Made by a program: the position numbers and the translations under genes. From assembly GCA_007133115.1 (NCBI GenBank), contig SLNI01000234.1:1-24021 (forward strand): a stretch of 24,021 bases of DNA. The letters are read 5' to 3'. Shown piece after piece: positions 1 through 8,611 of the stretch. This DNA is from Thioalkalivibrio sp. (GTDB lineage: Bacteria > Pseudomonadota > Gammaproteobacteria > Ectothiorhodospirales > Ectothiorhodospiraceae). Within the stretch, counting starts at the first letter, position 1, and each line of letters opens with the position of its first letter. The notes below the pieces were generated by a model that had not been told where the DNA came from, searched no databases, and worked only from the letters and a program-made list of their open reading frames with translations.

Positions 1-2
1 TC

Positions 3-626
3 TCGCTTTGGACCGTCGGTCTGGTTCTTCTGGGAGCGATGCTCTCCGTGCACGGGTGCTCGCCGCGCCCCGAGCCCCTGTCGCTGTTGCCGTCCAATGC
101 GGTGATTCTGGCGTTCGGGGACAGCCTGACCGCAGGCACCGGAGCCGAACCGCCACAGTCCTACCCCGCGCAACTGGAACGGCTGACCGGACATCGCGTG
201 GTCAACGCCGGCCGTCCCGGTGAATTGTCGGCAGCCGGTCTCGAACGTCTTCCCGCACTGCTGGATCTGCACGAGCCAAGCCTGCTGATCCTGACCCATG
301 GAGGGAATGACCTGCTGCGCCGCATGAACAGCGACCAGACACGCAACAATCTTTCCGAGATGGTGGCGCTGGCCCGCGCCCGCGAGATCGAAGTCCTGCT
401 GATCGCGGTTCCGTCACCGACTCTGCTGCGGCTGCGCAATGAGCCGCTCTACGGGGAACTGGCGTCCGCCCTGCGCATACCGATCGAGGAACGTTCCCTG
501 GTCCACATCCTTTCGCGGGACAGCCTGAAAGCCGATCCGATCCATCCCAACGCCGAAGGCTATCGATACCTTGCCGAGAGTATCCACCAGCTCCTGCTCG
601 ATACGGGAGCGCTTCTGGCCCGGTGA
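3..626 (+). CDS. SGNH/GDSL-family lipoprotein esterase, 5' end missing
   Basis: The frame is open to the left edge, so the true start lies outside the window. The visible N-terminus is a hydrophobic stretch ending in a lipobox-like VHGC, which suggests a lipoprotein anchored through that cysteine. The GDSL block (FGDSLTAG) holds the likely nucleophile serine. It is followed by a Gly block (NAGRPGE), an Asn block (GGND) and a C-terminal DPIHPNAEGY carrying the catalytic Asp and His. This order is that of the TesA-like arylesterase/lysophospholipase group of SGNH hydrolases, which cleave esters or thioesters in the periplasm or at the membrane. The natural substrate cannot be read from sequence. 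An internal ATG at position 39 would remove half of the signal peptide and is less likely to be the start. Confidence 0.88.
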   Translation, partial: SLWTVGLVLLGAMLSVHGCSPRPEPLSLLPSNAVILAFGDSLTAGTGAEPPQSYPAQLERLTGHRVVNAGRPGELSAAGLERLPALLDLHEPSLLILTHGGNDLLRRMNSDQTRNNLSEMVALARAREIEVLLIAVPSPTLLRLRNEPLYGELASALRIPIEERSLVHILSRDSLKADPIHPNAEGYRYLAESIHQLLLDTGALLAR

Positions 627-643
627 GTGTGCGGTTCAATCGA

Positions 644-718
644 GCACCGAAGCGGAAGATCGTAGTGGCGATCCGACTCGGGGGGATTTCGGTGCCAAAC
701 AGCAATCGGTCATTTTTT
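644..718 (+). terminator. Nested hairpin followed by a T-run, possible terminator of the esterase gene
   Basis: GCACCGAA (644-651) pairs perfectly with TTCGGTGC (688-695). Inside it GATCG (658-662) pairs with CGATC (669-673). A run of six T lies at about 713-718. The T-run is some 17 bases past the stem, too far for a textbook intrinsic terminator, so the arrangement is only suggestive. It sits between the esterase stop and the next gene. Confidence 0.3.
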
Positions 719-771
719 GTTCTATCCTTCCTGGTTAACGAAAGCAACCCACTTCAGTCGACCCGGAAACC

Positions 772-1359
772 ATGAAAACCATCCGTGCATTGGGGGGCCT
801 GACACTGGCCACATTCCTGTTCGGGCTCGTTCAGCCCGGCATGACACAGTCGTATGGAAAGTGGGGTGCCGCCACGGGCACGCATTCCTCTGTTATCCGA
901 AGCCAGGAACCTACGACTGCCGCGGGTTCCTTCCAGGGTCGGGCCGAGTATCCGCCACCCGGATATCTCGCTGAGTTCGAGGAAGGCCGTGGGGTACGCG
1001 CCGCGCGCGCTGAACGCGAGTCCGCCGGCGAATTCGCCCCGTTCTCGCCGGGTGGCTTTCCCGGCAGCGCCAGCCGCAACGCGCCCGGTCCCGAATTCGC
1101 GCCTGGCGGCTATGACCTGCATACGCCCGCCCCGCAGTCCGGGGTGCGGGGGTCTGCAGCGCACGGCGAGCAGCGCTGGTCGTCCCGAGCCGGACCGCCG
1201 ATCCATGAGCCGTCCTGGCCGAACGCCCCCTCGGCCCGCTTTCCGACACGACCGGAATTCGCATCCGACAATCTCGAACCGGGGCGCCATGAACCGATGC
1301 CCGGGCCACGGGGTGCGGCTCCCGCCTATCCCCCGCAGAACCCGGGCTGGCCGTACTGA
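772..1359 (+). CDS. Secreted Pro/Gly/Arg-rich low-complexity protein, function unknown
   Basis: The 195-residue product starts with a probable Sec signal peptide: MKTIR, then a hydrophobic core to about residue 20, with a possible cleavage site near GMTQS. The remainder is rich in Pro, Gly, Arg, Ala and Ser, has no Cys, and shows no domain I recognise. Short motifs recur: EFA appears three times (GEFAP, PEFAP, PEFAS), and PGG/PPG turns are frequent. It ends in PGWPY. Such composition suggests a disordered envelope or periplasmic protein. The ATG has only a weak ribosome-binding site (CCGGAAACC). The reading frame is supported by the signal peptide and a single uninterrupted ORF, although longer frames also cross the region on both strands. 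Confidence 0.6.
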   Translation: MKTIRALGGLTLATFLFGLVQPGMTQSYGKWGAATGTHSSVIRSQEPTTAAGSFQGRAEYPPPGYLAEFEEGRGVRAARAERESAGEFAPFSPGGFPGSASRNAPGPEFAPGGYDLHTPAPQSGVRGSAAHGEQRWSSRAGPPIHEPSWPNAPSARFPTRPEFASDNLEPGRHEPMPGPRGAAPAYPPQNPGWPY

Positions 1360-1374
1360 CCGCGCGCCCCGAAC

Positions 1375-1968
1375 TCAGCGGGCCTTGCGCCAGATCAGCG
1401 TCAGGTTGTGTGCCGGCATGGGTACGACCGTGGCCAGAACGAGGCCCTGCTCGCCAGCCTCCCGACGCAGGTCGTTCAGATTGCGCACGCCCATCCCCGG
1501 ATCGACCCGTTGCAACGACAGATCAAACGCTGCATTCGACGGCGCCGTGTGCTCACCGTCGATGGCAAACGGCCCGTACATCGCGAAGACACCCCCATCA
1601 CGCAGAGTCCGCCCCACGCCCGCAAGCGTCACCAGAACCTCGGGCCAGTGCATGATGTGCGCGGTATTGGCGGTAAACGCGTAGTCGAATGTCTCGCGGG
1701 GCCATTCACCGGCAACATCGAGAACAAGAGCGGGGAGCAGGTTGTCCAGGCCCGCCTCCTGGCGCCAGGCCTCAATGCCCTCCACATGCTCGGCCACGTC
1801 ACTGGGTCGCCAGACCAGCTCAGGCAGCGCACGCGCAAAGTGGACCGCATGCTGCCCGGTGCCACTGCCGATTTCGAGAACCTTCCCAGGCGCCTGGAAC
1901 CACTGACGAAGCACCGCGAGGATCGGATCCTTGTTCTGCTCGGCCGATTCCGCGAAAGGCTTGTACAC
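1375..1968 (-). CDS. DUF938 family SAM-dependent methyltransferase-like protein
   Basis: The 197-residue product has the class I methyltransferase fold. VLEIGSGTGQHA near residue 32 is motif I, the SAM-binding glycine loop, followed by WRPSDV. The string FTANTAHIMHWP and the MYGPF segment are typical of the DUF938 family. The substrate of this family is not established. The start is GTG at 1966-1968, three bases after the pgi stop, with the likely ribosome-binding sequence GAGGGG inside the end of pgi, so the two genes are probably co-transcribed and translationally close. Confidence 0.9.
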   Translation of the reverse strand: MYKPFAESAEQNKDPILAVLRQWFQAPGKVLEIGSGTGQHAVHFARALPELVWRPSDVAEHVEGIEAWRQEAGLDNLLPALVLDVAGEWPRETFDYAFTANTAHIMHWPEVLVTLAGVGRTLRDGGVFAMYGPFAIDGEHTAPSNAAFDLSLQRVDPGMGVRNLNDLRREAGEQGLVLATVVPMPAHNLTLIWRKAR

Positions 1969-1971
1969 GGT

Positions 1972-3639
1972 TCAGCCCCTCGTCAGCCGGGGACGCAACC
2001 ACGCCAGGGTGGCCGTGGTGGCCGGATCGTGAGGATGCCCTGCGGCAGGGCTCGCGAAATCCTCCAGCACCCGCCCGGCGAGCTGCTTGCCCAGTTCCAC
2101 GCCCCACTGATCGAAGGCGTTGATTCCCCAGAGCGTGGCGAGCACGTAGATCTTGTGTTCGTACAGGGCGACCAACGCCCCCAGCGCCGACGGATCCAGG
2201 CGCTCCATCAGAATTACGGTACTGGGCCGGTTCCCCGGAAAACTGCGGTGGGGCGCCAGCCGCTCGATCACGTCCGGCGGAAGTCCCTCGGCCGCCATCT
2301 CGCGCGCGGCCTCGTCCGCGGTCTTGCCCAAAGCCAATGCCTCCGCCTGCGCCACGAGATTGGCCAGCAGAATGGGGTGGTGCTCGGGCAAGGCATGCTC
2401 GGCATGCGCGACGCCGATGAATTCGGTGGGCTCCCAGCGCGTACCCTGGTGCAGTAACTGGTAAAACGCGTGCTGACCATCGGTACCCACCGCACCCCAG
2501 ACCAGGGGTCCGGTCTGCTCGGTGACCGGCGTGCCATCATGCCGGACGCCCTTGCCCAGACTTTCCATCTCGGCCTGCTGAAGGTAGGAGGGCAGCAGCT
2601 TCAGCCGTTCATCGTACGGCAACACGACCCGGGCGCAGGCGCCCAGAAGGTTGTGATTCCAGATATCGACAAGCGCCATCCGGAGCGCGGCATTCCCGCG
2701 AGCGCCGGATTCCAGCACATGCCGGTCCATCGCGTGGGCGCCCCCGAGGAACGCCCGGAAGCCGTCCATGCCGAGATACAGGGCGATCGGCAAACCGATC
2801 GCGGACCACACGGAGTAGCGCCCACCCACCCAGTCCCAGAACCCGAACATGTTGCGGGTGTCGATCCCGAACTCGGCCACTCTGCCCGCGTGGGTGGAGA
2901 CCGCGACGAAATGCCGCGCCACCGCCTCTGGACGCCCCCCGGCATGGCCGAGCAGCCAGGCGCGCGCGGAACGCGCGTTGGTCAGTGTTTCCTGTGTTCC
3001 AAAGGTCTTTGACGCCACGATGAACAGGGTGGTTTCGGGATCGACCGCGCGCAGCACGGCGTCCAATGCCGCACCGTCCACATTGGACACGAAATGCAGG
3101 TCGAGCGGACGGCCATCGACCGCCGCCGGAGCCATGGGCTGCAATGCCTGGCAAACCATCCGTGGCCCAAGATCGGAACCCCCGATTCCGATGTTCACGA
3201 CGCTGCGGATGGCGCGGCCCGTGTATCCCGTATGCGTCCCAGCCCGTACACGCTCAACCAACGCCGCCATGGCATCGAGGACTTCGTGCACATCCTCCAC
3301 CACGTCGTGTCCGTCGATCACGCATCGACTGCCGCGCGGGAGGCGCAGAGCCATGTGCAACGCAGCACGATCCTCGGTGGTGTTCACGTGCTCGCCAGCG
3401 CGCTGACGCTCCAGAGCGGACGACACTCCGGCCTCGTCCGCCAGCGCAAAGAGTGCATCCCAGGCTGTGGCATCGAGGCGTTGCCGGGTCCAGTCCAGGC
3501 GCATTCCAGCGACTTCAACGACGTCACGCTCGACCCGCCCCGGGTCGGTTTCCAGCAACTCACGCAGGGTGGTGGACTGCAGACGCCCGAGGGCGGCCGC
3601 CAGCTTCGGCGAGTGCAAGATGGAAAGGGACTGCGTCAC
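1972..3639 (-). CDS. pgi: Glucose-6-phosphate isomerase
   Basis: Pgi interconverts glucose 6-phosphate and fructose 6-phosphate in the cytoplasm. The 555-residue length is normal for bacterial Pgi. Both family signatures are present: a GGRYSVWSAIGL segment in the middle and GINAFDQWGVELGKQL near the C-terminus. The GIGGSDLGP phosphate-binding loop is also clear. The start is GTG (3637-3639) with AGGAG a few bases upstream. The gene is divergent from glgA, from which it is separated by about 90 bases, and is followed by the DUF938 gene. In an autotroph it would carry fructose 6-phosphate from the Calvin cycle towards glycogen, consistent with glgA next door. Confidence 0.98.
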   Translation of the reverse strand: MTQSLSILHSPKLAAALGRLQSTTLRELLETDPGRVERDVVEVAGMRLDWTRQRLDATAWDALFALADEAGVSSALERQRAGEHVNTTEDRAALHMALRLPRGSRCVIDGHDVVEDVHEVLDAMAALVERVRAGTHTGYTGRAIRSVVNIGIGGSDLGPRMVCQALQPMAPAAVDGRPLDLHFVSNVDGAALDAVLRAVDPETTLFIVASKTFGTQETLTNARSARAWLLGHAGGRPEAVARHFVAVSTHAGRVAEFGIDTRNMFGFWDWVGGRYSVWSAIGLPIALYLGMDGFRAFLGGAHAMDRHVLESGARGNAALRMALVDIWNHNLLGACARVVLPYDERLKLLPSYLQQAEMESLGKGVRHDGTPVTEQTGPLVWGAVGTDGQHAFYQLLHQGTRWEPTEFIGVAHAEHALPEHHPILLANLVAQAEALALGKTADEAAREMAAEGLPPDVIERLAPHRSFPGNRPSTVILMERLDPSALGALVALYEHKIYVLATLWGINAFDQWGVELGKQLAGRVLEDFASPAAGHPHDPATTATLAWLRPRLTRG

Positions 3640-3730
3640 GTTGACTCCTCGGTTGGCAACCGTAAACCGGTTAAACTCACTAAACTACCTTGGCGGTCGC
3701 GGCCAGACAACGCGTACCCGGAGCCCCAAC
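3640..3730. promoter_or_regulatory. Divergent pgi/glgA control region
   Basis: These 91 bases separate two divergent starts, so promoters for both genes must lie here or within the flanking 5' ends. An inverted repeat CGGTTG-G-CAACCG occupies 3650-3662, followed by AACCGGTT at 3665-3672. No convincing -35/-10 pair with normal spacing is visible for either direction. The glgA ribosome-binding site GGAG is at 3720-3723. Confidence 0.45.
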
Positions 3731-5185
3731 ATGCGCATTCTGTTTGCGAGCAGTGAAGCTTTCCCGCTAATGAAGACCGGGGGGCTCGGCGATGTCAGCG
3801 CCAGCCTGCCGGCCGCACTGAAGCGGCGACAACAGGATATACGCCTCGTCCTTCCCGCCTATCCGCGCGCCATCAGCCGGCTGGCTGGAGCGACCCGCCT
3901 GCCCGGACCGGACACGGCACCCTGGAGCCTGATCCAGGGGAACCTGCCTGGAACCAACGTCATCGTCTACCTCGTGGACTGGCCGGTGTATTTCCACCGC
4001 GACGGCGACCCGTACCGCGCCACCGAGGGCAGCGACTGGCCGGACAATGCGCAGCGATTCGCGGCCTTCTCGCAAGCGGTTGCGGCCATCGCCGTGAACC
4101 AGGCCCAAATCGACTGGGCACCCGAAATCCTGCATCTGAACGACTGGCAGACGGGGCTGGTGCCGGTGTTTCTGCGCGACCACCCACGCCGCCCGCCGAC
4201 CCTCTTCACCATCCACAACCTCGCCTACCAGGGCCTGTTTCCCGGTTCTGTCCGGCACACGCTGGATCTGCCTCCGGACGTCTGGCATATGGAGGCACTG
4301 GAATTCCATGGCCAAATCTCGTTCATGAAGGGTGGCCTGATATTTTCGGACCGGATCACCACCGTGTCGCCCACCTATGCCCAGGAAATACAGACACTGG
4401 AGTCGGGAATGGGACTCGACGGTGTACTGCGGGCCCGTGCAGCCGACCTGCACGGCATCCTGAACGGTGTCGATTACCGCGAGTGGAACCCGGAAAGCGA
4501 CGGTTATCTGGCCGCTCATTACAGCGCGGAAAACCTCTCCGGGAAAGCGCTCAACAAGCAGGCCCTCCAACAGGAACTCGGCCTGCCTGTGCGCCCGGAC
4601 CTTCCCCTGCTCGGTCACGTCGGCCGCATGGTGCCGCAGAAGGGGATCGACCTTCTCCTTGAAGCCTGTGCCCCGCTGCTGGCCTCCGGAAGGATGCAGC
4701 TGGCACTGGTCGGGAGCGGCGCGCGCGAATTCGAGCAGGCAGCGCGCAACCTCGCCCAGACCTATCCGGAGACCTGCGGTGTGATGATCACGTACAACGA
4801 GGGACTCGCGCACCGCGTCGAGGCGGGCGCGGATGCATTCCTGATGCCGTCGCGCTTCGAGCCGTGCGGGTTGAACCAGATGTACAGCCTGCGCTACGGC
4901 ACGCCACCGATCGTACACGCAACGGGAGGGCTGGCGGACACCGTGATCGACACGAACGCGGCAACGTTGGCCGATGGGACGGCGACCGGATTCTGCTTTG
5001 TTCCCGCCCACTCCGTCGCGCTGACCGGCGCGATCGAACGTGCATTGGCACTGTTCGGAGAACCGAAGCAGAAGGACTGGCAAACGATCATGCGTAACGG
5101 AATGCAGCGTGACTTCGGCTGGAGTCGCAGTTCGGCCGCCTATCTGGACTTCTATCGCGAACTGCGCGCCTCCACCCGGACCTGA
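3731..5185 (+). CDS. glgA: Glycogen (starch) synthase, ADP-glucose type
   Basis: GlgA transfers glucose from ADP-glucose to the non-reducing end of an alpha-1,4-glucan. The 484-residue product is the usual bacterial length (about 477 in E. coli). KTGGLGDV at residues 15-22 is the substrate-binding KxGGL motif. VGRMVPQKG begins the second GT-B Rossmann domain, and PSRFEPCGLNQMYSLRYG is the conserved GT5 C-terminal block. I chose the ATG at 3731 because it begins the family-typical MRILFASSE and has GGAG seven bases upstream. Longer in-frame starts back to 3467 would overlap pgi on the opposite strand and have no homologous sequence. No glgB or glgC is in the window. Confidence 0.97.
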   Translation: MRILFASSEAFPLMKTGGLGDVSASLPAALKRRQQDIRLVLPAYPRAISRLAGATRLPGPDTAPWSLIQGNLPGTNVIVYLVDWPVYFHRDGDPYRATEGSDWPDNAQRFAAFSQAVAAIAVNQAQIDWAPEILHLNDWQTGLVPVFLRDHPRRPPTLFTIHNLAYQGLFPGSVRHTLDLPPDVWHMEALEFHGQISFMKGGLIFSDRITTVSPTYAQEIQTLESGMGLDGVLRARAADLHGILNGVDYREWNPESDGYLAAHYSAENLSGKALNKQALQQELGLPVRPDLPLLGHVGRMVPQKGIDLLLEACAPLLASGRMQLALVGSGAREFEQAARNLAQTYPETCGVMITYNEGLAHRVEAGADAFLMPSRFEPCGLNQMYSLRYGTPPIVHATGGLADTVIDTNAATLADGTATGFCFVPAHSVALTGAIERALALFGEPKQKDWQTIMRNGMQRDFGWSRSSAAYLDFYRELRASTRT

Positions 5186-5202
5186 GCCCGATTCCTTCGC
5201 CC

Positions 5203-5218
5203 AGCCACCGAGGTGGCT
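5203..5218. other. Perfect inverted repeat in the glgA-ppc gap
   Basis: AGCCACC (5203-5209) and GGTGGCT (5212-5218) are perfect complements around GA. It lies 17 bases past the glgA stop and has no T-run, so it may be a weak transcription-end or mRNA-stability hairpin. Confidence 0.4.
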
Positions 5219-5222
5219 CGCG

Positions 5223-5228
5223 TATACT
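5223..5228 (+). promoter_or_regulatory. Possible -10 element for ppc
   Basis: TATACT differs from the sigma-70 -10 consensus at one position and lies 72 bases upstream of the ppc ATG. No good -35 hexamer is found 16-18 bases upstream, so this is a weak call. Confidence 0.25.
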
Positions 5229-5282
5229 GCTCGCTCACATGAACAGGCGGCAAAACCGGCCTTCTGTTCGGCACACTTTTTG

Positions 5283-5296
5283 CTAGAACATTCTAG
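5283..5296. promoter_or_regulatory. Palindrome immediately upstream of the ppc start codon
   Basis: CTAGAA and TTCTAG flank a CA centre and end three bases before the ppc ATG. The palindrome occupies the place where a Shine-Dalgarno sequence would be, and no GGAG-like sequence is seen there. It could be an operator or simply an AT-rich unstructured start region. Confidence 0.35.
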
Positions 5297-5299
5297 ATC

Positions 5300-8137
5300 A
5301 TGAACTCACCCGACGATCGTTTTTTGCCCAAGGACAAGGAGCTTCGTGCTCGTGTGCGGCTATTCGGCGAATTGCTGGGCCATGTGATCCGCCGGCAGGA
5401 GGGAGAAGTCGTCTTCGATGCGGTTGAAACCTTGCGCAAGGGCTTCCTCGCCCTGCGCAAGCGAGAGGATCCGCGGCTGCGCGAGCGCATGATGCGCTGC
5501 ATCGTGCACCAGGATCCAGAGATGACCGAGCGCATCATCCGAGCGTTCAGCATCTATTTCAGCCTGGTCAACATCGCCGAAGAAGACCTCCTGTACCGTT
5601 GGCGCAGAGCCCAGGTCAGCAGCGACGAACCCCTTTGGACCGGTTCCTTCGATCGCACATTGCGCCAACTGCATGGCGAGGGTGTGTCCGCGGCGGACCT
5701 GGAGAGCCTGCTCTCCGAGCTCAGCTATATGCCCGTGTTCACGGCCCACCCCACCGAAGCCCGTCGGCGCACCACAATGCAGAACCAGCGGCGGGTCTTC
5801 CAGACCGCGGATCGTCTGAATCAGCCCAGGCTCGGGTCAGCCGAACGCAAGCAGCTGATCGCCGAACTGGAAACCGAAATCCAGATCCTGTGGCGCACCA
5901 ATGAGGTGCGTGTCAAGAAGCCGCAGGTGCGCGACGAAATCAAATATGGCCTGTTCTACTTCGAGGAAAGCCTGTTCGAGGCCATACCCCTCGCGTACCG
6001 GTTCCTGGAAAAGGCCGTGCGCCGAACCTATGGAACCAAGCCTGATGGCACGCTCCCGATCCGCATCCCGGCCTTCCTGCGCCTGGGCTCCTGGATCGGC
6101 GGCGACCGCGACGGGAATCCCAACGTGACCCCCGGGGTCACGGTGCTCGCATGCCGCCTGGCCATGCAGGAGGTACTGCGGGAATACCTGAAGCGGGTCG
6201 GGCATCTCCGGAACGTGCTCACCCACTCCTCGCTAATCTGCGCCGTTTCCGAGGAATTCCAGGACAGCCTCGAATCGGACAACAGCATCGCTCCCGCCGT
6301 GTTCCAGGGCTTCATGGATCGGTATGAAACCGAGCCCTACCGACGCAAGCTGAAGATCATGGGGTACCGCCTGCAGGAGACTCTGAGAACCGTGGAGCGT
6401 CGGCTTGGGGGCGAACCCGCGATCCTCCCGACCGCTTCCGCCTACGGCGGCGCCGAAGCCTTCCTCAAGGATCTGCAGACCATCCGCGATTCCTTGGTGA
6501 GCCATGGCGAACGCAATGTCGCAGAGGGTGAACTCACTGACCTCATCCGGTTGGTCGAGACCTGCGGCTTCAACCTGCACCATCTGGATGTGCGCCAGGA
6601 ATCGACCGTGCACTCCGCAACCGTGGCCGCGATTCTCGCTCAGACCGGTCTTGCTGACGATTATCCCGAACTGGACGAGACGGCGCGCCTTCGGCTGCTC
6701 GGGGAGTTGATCGATCAACCGGAACTGCCCGCGATCGACCGTGGGGCTCTGGACACCGAAGCACGTGAAACGCTCGAGGTCTTCGACGTGATCCGGCAGA
6801 TGCGGGTTGAGGTCGGCTCGGACGGAATCGGCACCTACGTGATCTCGATGACCCACGCCGCCTCCCATGTACTCGAAGTGCTGTTGCTGGGGCGCCTGAC
6901 CGGGCTGGCCGGGGATTCTGAGGGCCAGCCCTTCTGTCAACTGCGGATTGCCCCCCTGTTCGAGACCATCGAGGATCTGCTGCATGTCGAGCATGTCCTG
7001 GAAGGGCTTCTGGGCCATTCCACGTACGCGCGCATGCTCGCGGCGGGCGGAAACATACAGGAAGTCATGCTCGGCTACTCCGATTCCTGCAAGGACGGCG
7101 GGATCCTGGCCTCCAGCTGGAACCTGTACCAGGCGCAAAAGACGATCGTCGAGATCACCAACCGGTTCGGCGTCCGGTGCCAGCTTTTCCATGGGCGTGG
7201 CGGAACGGTCGGACGGGGAGGCGGCCCCACGCACGAGTCCATTCTGGCGCAACCGCCGGCGACAGTGCAGGGCCGCATCAAGTTCACCGAGCAGGGGGAA
7301 GTGCTGTCGTACAAATACAGCAACGTCGAAACCGCGGTGTATGAAATCGGCATGGGTGCGACCGGCCTGATCCTTGCGAGCTGCAGCCTGATCCGTGCGC
7401 CGCATTGCGATGATGACCGACACATGGCCACCATGGCCGAACTCGCGGCACTCGGGGAAGACGCCTATCGGGCGCTGATCGATCGCACGTCGGGCATCCT
7501 CGACTATTTTTACGAGAGCACGCCCGTGCAGGAGATCGGTTTCCTGAACATCGGATCACGCCCTTCGCACCGGCGCAAGAGCGACCGCTCCAAGAGCTCG
7601 ATCCGAGCCATCCCCTGGGTTTTCGGCTGGGCGCAATCCCGGCACACCCTGCCCGCCTGGTATGGCATCGGCAGCGCTCTCGCCGCGTGGAGGGGGGATG
7701 ATCCCGGACGCCTGGAAATGCTGCAGCAGATGTATCGGGAATGGCCCTTCTTCCGCTCGCTGCTGTCGAACAGCCAGATGGCCCTGACCAAGGCCGATAT
7801 GGGCACGGCGTCGGAATACGCGACCCTGTGCAGCGACCCGGGCCTGGCGCGGAGGGTGTTCAACCTGATTGAGGACGAGTACCGGCGCACTGTGCGGGAA
7901 GTGCTGTTGGTGGCCCGTATCCAAACCCTGATGGACGAGAATCCGCTGCTTGCGCTGTCGCTGCAGCGCCGCGATCCCTACCTCGATCCGCTGAACCACA
8001 TCCAGATCGATCTGTTGCGGAAATCGCGTGCGCTGGAAGCCGGGTTGCCGGTGGATTCCGACGAGGAAAATCCCTGGATGTCGCCGCTGGTGCGCTCGAT
8101 CAACGCGATCGCAGCCGGAATGCGCAACACCGGCTGA
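5300..8137 (+). CDS. ppc: Phosphoenolpyruvate carboxylase
   Basis: Ppc carboxylates phosphoenolpyruvate with bicarbonate to form oxaloacetate, the anaplerotic input to the TCA cycle. The 945-residue length is typical. The catalytic His is in FTAHPTEARRRT (His150). GGDRDGNPNVT, YSDSCKDGG (Lys598), FHGRGGTVGRGGGPTHE (from about residue 631) and the C-terminal IAAGMRNTG, which ends like the family's usual QNTG, are all present. The start ATG at 5300 begins a family-like N-terminus. There is no obvious ribosome-binding site; a palindrome sits directly upstream. The gene follows glgA on the same strand after 114 bases and converges on panD. Allosteric regulation by acetyl-CoA and aspartate is known for the family but not visible here. 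Confidence 0.98.
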   Translation: MNSPDDRFLPKDKELRARVRLFGELLGHVIRRQEGEVVFDAVETLRKGFLALRKREDPRLRERMMRCIVHQDPEMTERIIRAFSIYFSLVNIAEEDLLYRWRRAQVSSDEPLWTGSFDRTLRQLHGEGVSAADLESLLSELSYMPVFTAHPTEARRRTTMQNQRRVFQTADRLNQPRLGSAERKQLIAELETEIQILWRTNEVRVKKPQVRDEIKYGLFYFEESLFEAIPLAYRFLEKAVRRTYGTKPDGTLPIRIPAFLRLGSWIGGDRDGNPNVTPGVTVLACRLAMQEVLREYLKRVGHLRNVLTHSSLICAVSEEFQDSLESDNSIAPAVFQGFMDRYETEPYRRKLKIMGYRLQETLRTVERRLGGEPAILPTASAYGGAEAFLKDLQTIRDSLVSHGERNVAEGELTDLIRLVETCGFNLHHLDVRQESTVHSATVAAILAQTGLADDYPELDETARLRLLGELIDQPELPAIDRGALDTEARETLEVFDVIRQMRVEVGSDGIGTYVISMTHAASHVLEVLLLGRLTGLAGDSEGQPFCQLRIAPLFETIEDLLHVEHVLEGLLGHSTYARMLAAGGNIQEVMLGYSDSCKDGGILASSWNLYQAQKTIVEITNRFGVRCQLFHGRGGTVGRGGGPTHESILAQPPATVQGRIKFTEQGEVLSYKYSNVETAVYEIGMGATGLILASCSLIRAPHCDDDRHMATMAELAALGEDAYRALIDRTSGILDYFYESTPVQEIGFLNIGSRPSHRRKSDRSKSSIRAIPWVFGWAQSRHTLPAWYGIGSALAAWRGDDPGRLEMLQQMYREWPFFRSLLSNSQMALTKADMGTASEYATLCSDPGLARRVFNLIEDEYRRTVREVLLVARIQTLMDENPLLALSLQRRDPYLDPLNHIQIDLLRKSRALEAGLPVDSDEENPWMSPLVRSINAIAAGMRNTG

Positions 8138-8153
8138 TCGGGAGGCCGGGCGG

Positions 8154-8534
8154 TCAGGCCGCCTGGACCGGAATGTGCCCGCCGGTGCGGGCGATCCGGT
8201 TGTCGCGGTCCAGGTACACCAGCTTGGGTGAGAACCCGCGAGCTTCGGCGGCATCGAGCTGGGCGTAGGCGCAGATGATCACACGATGTCCAACGGCGGC
8301 CTTATGGGCAGCGGCGCCGTTCACCGAAATCACGCCCGAACCCACCTCCGCCTCAATGGCGTAGGTAACGAAGCGCTCGCCATTGTCGACGTTGTAGATC
8401 TGGATCTGCTCGAACGGCAGGATCCCCGCAGCCTTGAGCAACTGGGTATCAATGGCGCACGAGCCCTCGTATTCGAGCTCGCAATGCGTCACGTGAGCCT
8501 TGTGCAACTTACCTTTGAGTAGTGTGATCAGCAT
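8154..8534 (-). CDS. panD: Aspartate 1-decarboxylase proenzyme
   Basis: PanD makes beta-alanine from aspartate for pantothenate synthesis. It is a pyruvoyl enzyme made by self-cleavage between Gly24 and Ser25; the product shows EYEGSCAID with Gly and Ser at exactly those positions when the ATG at 8532-8534 is used. That start gives 126 residues, the same as E. coli PanD. A TTG nine codons upstream in frame is less likely. It is the last gene of the leftward pan cluster, 63 bases after panC, and converges on ppc with 16 bases between stops. Confidence 0.97.
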   Translation of the reverse strand: MLITLLKGKLHKAHVTHCELEYEGSCAIDTQLLKAAGILPFEQIQIYNVDNGERFVTYAIEAEVGSGVISVNGAAAHKAAVGHRVIICAYAQLDAAEARGFSPKLVYLDRDNRIARTGGHIPVQAA

Positions 8535-8582
8535 GGAATCTGTCGCCGGTAACACCCGCAATCCGAGAATATTGTGCGGTGC

Positions 8583-8611
8583 ATTATGAGGGAATCGTCA
8601 TTCACCAGCAA
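8583..8611 (-). promoter_or_regulatory. Possible internal promoter for panD
   Basis: On the minus strand TTGCTG (plus-strand 8606-8611) and CATAAT (8583-8588) are separated by exactly 17 bases. The -10 matches consensus at five of six positions and the -35 at three. The -35 lies inside the last codons of panC. The -10 ends 48 bases before the panD start. Confidence 0.3.

Noticed and set aside
1408..2457. 349-codon plus-strand frame across the DUF938 gene and pgi
   Set aside because: It crosses two genes with firm family assignments on the other strand.
3767..5083. 438-codon frame antisense to glgA
   Set aside because: GlgA motifs prove the plus-strand frame; the antisense product has no recognisable feature.
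5283..5296. CTAGAACATTCTAG read as a LexA box or heat-shock element
   Set aside because: It does not match the gammaproteobacterial CTGT-N8-ACAG LexA box, and the resemblance to a eukaryotic heat-shock element is not meaningful here.
6233..7423. 396-codon frame antisense to ppc
   Set aside because: Shadow of the GC-biased ppc codons.
8148..8162. GGCGG/CCGCC repeat at the ppc-panD junction as a bidirectional terminator
   Set aside because: Five-base arms of a very common GC-rich sequence and no T-run on either strand.
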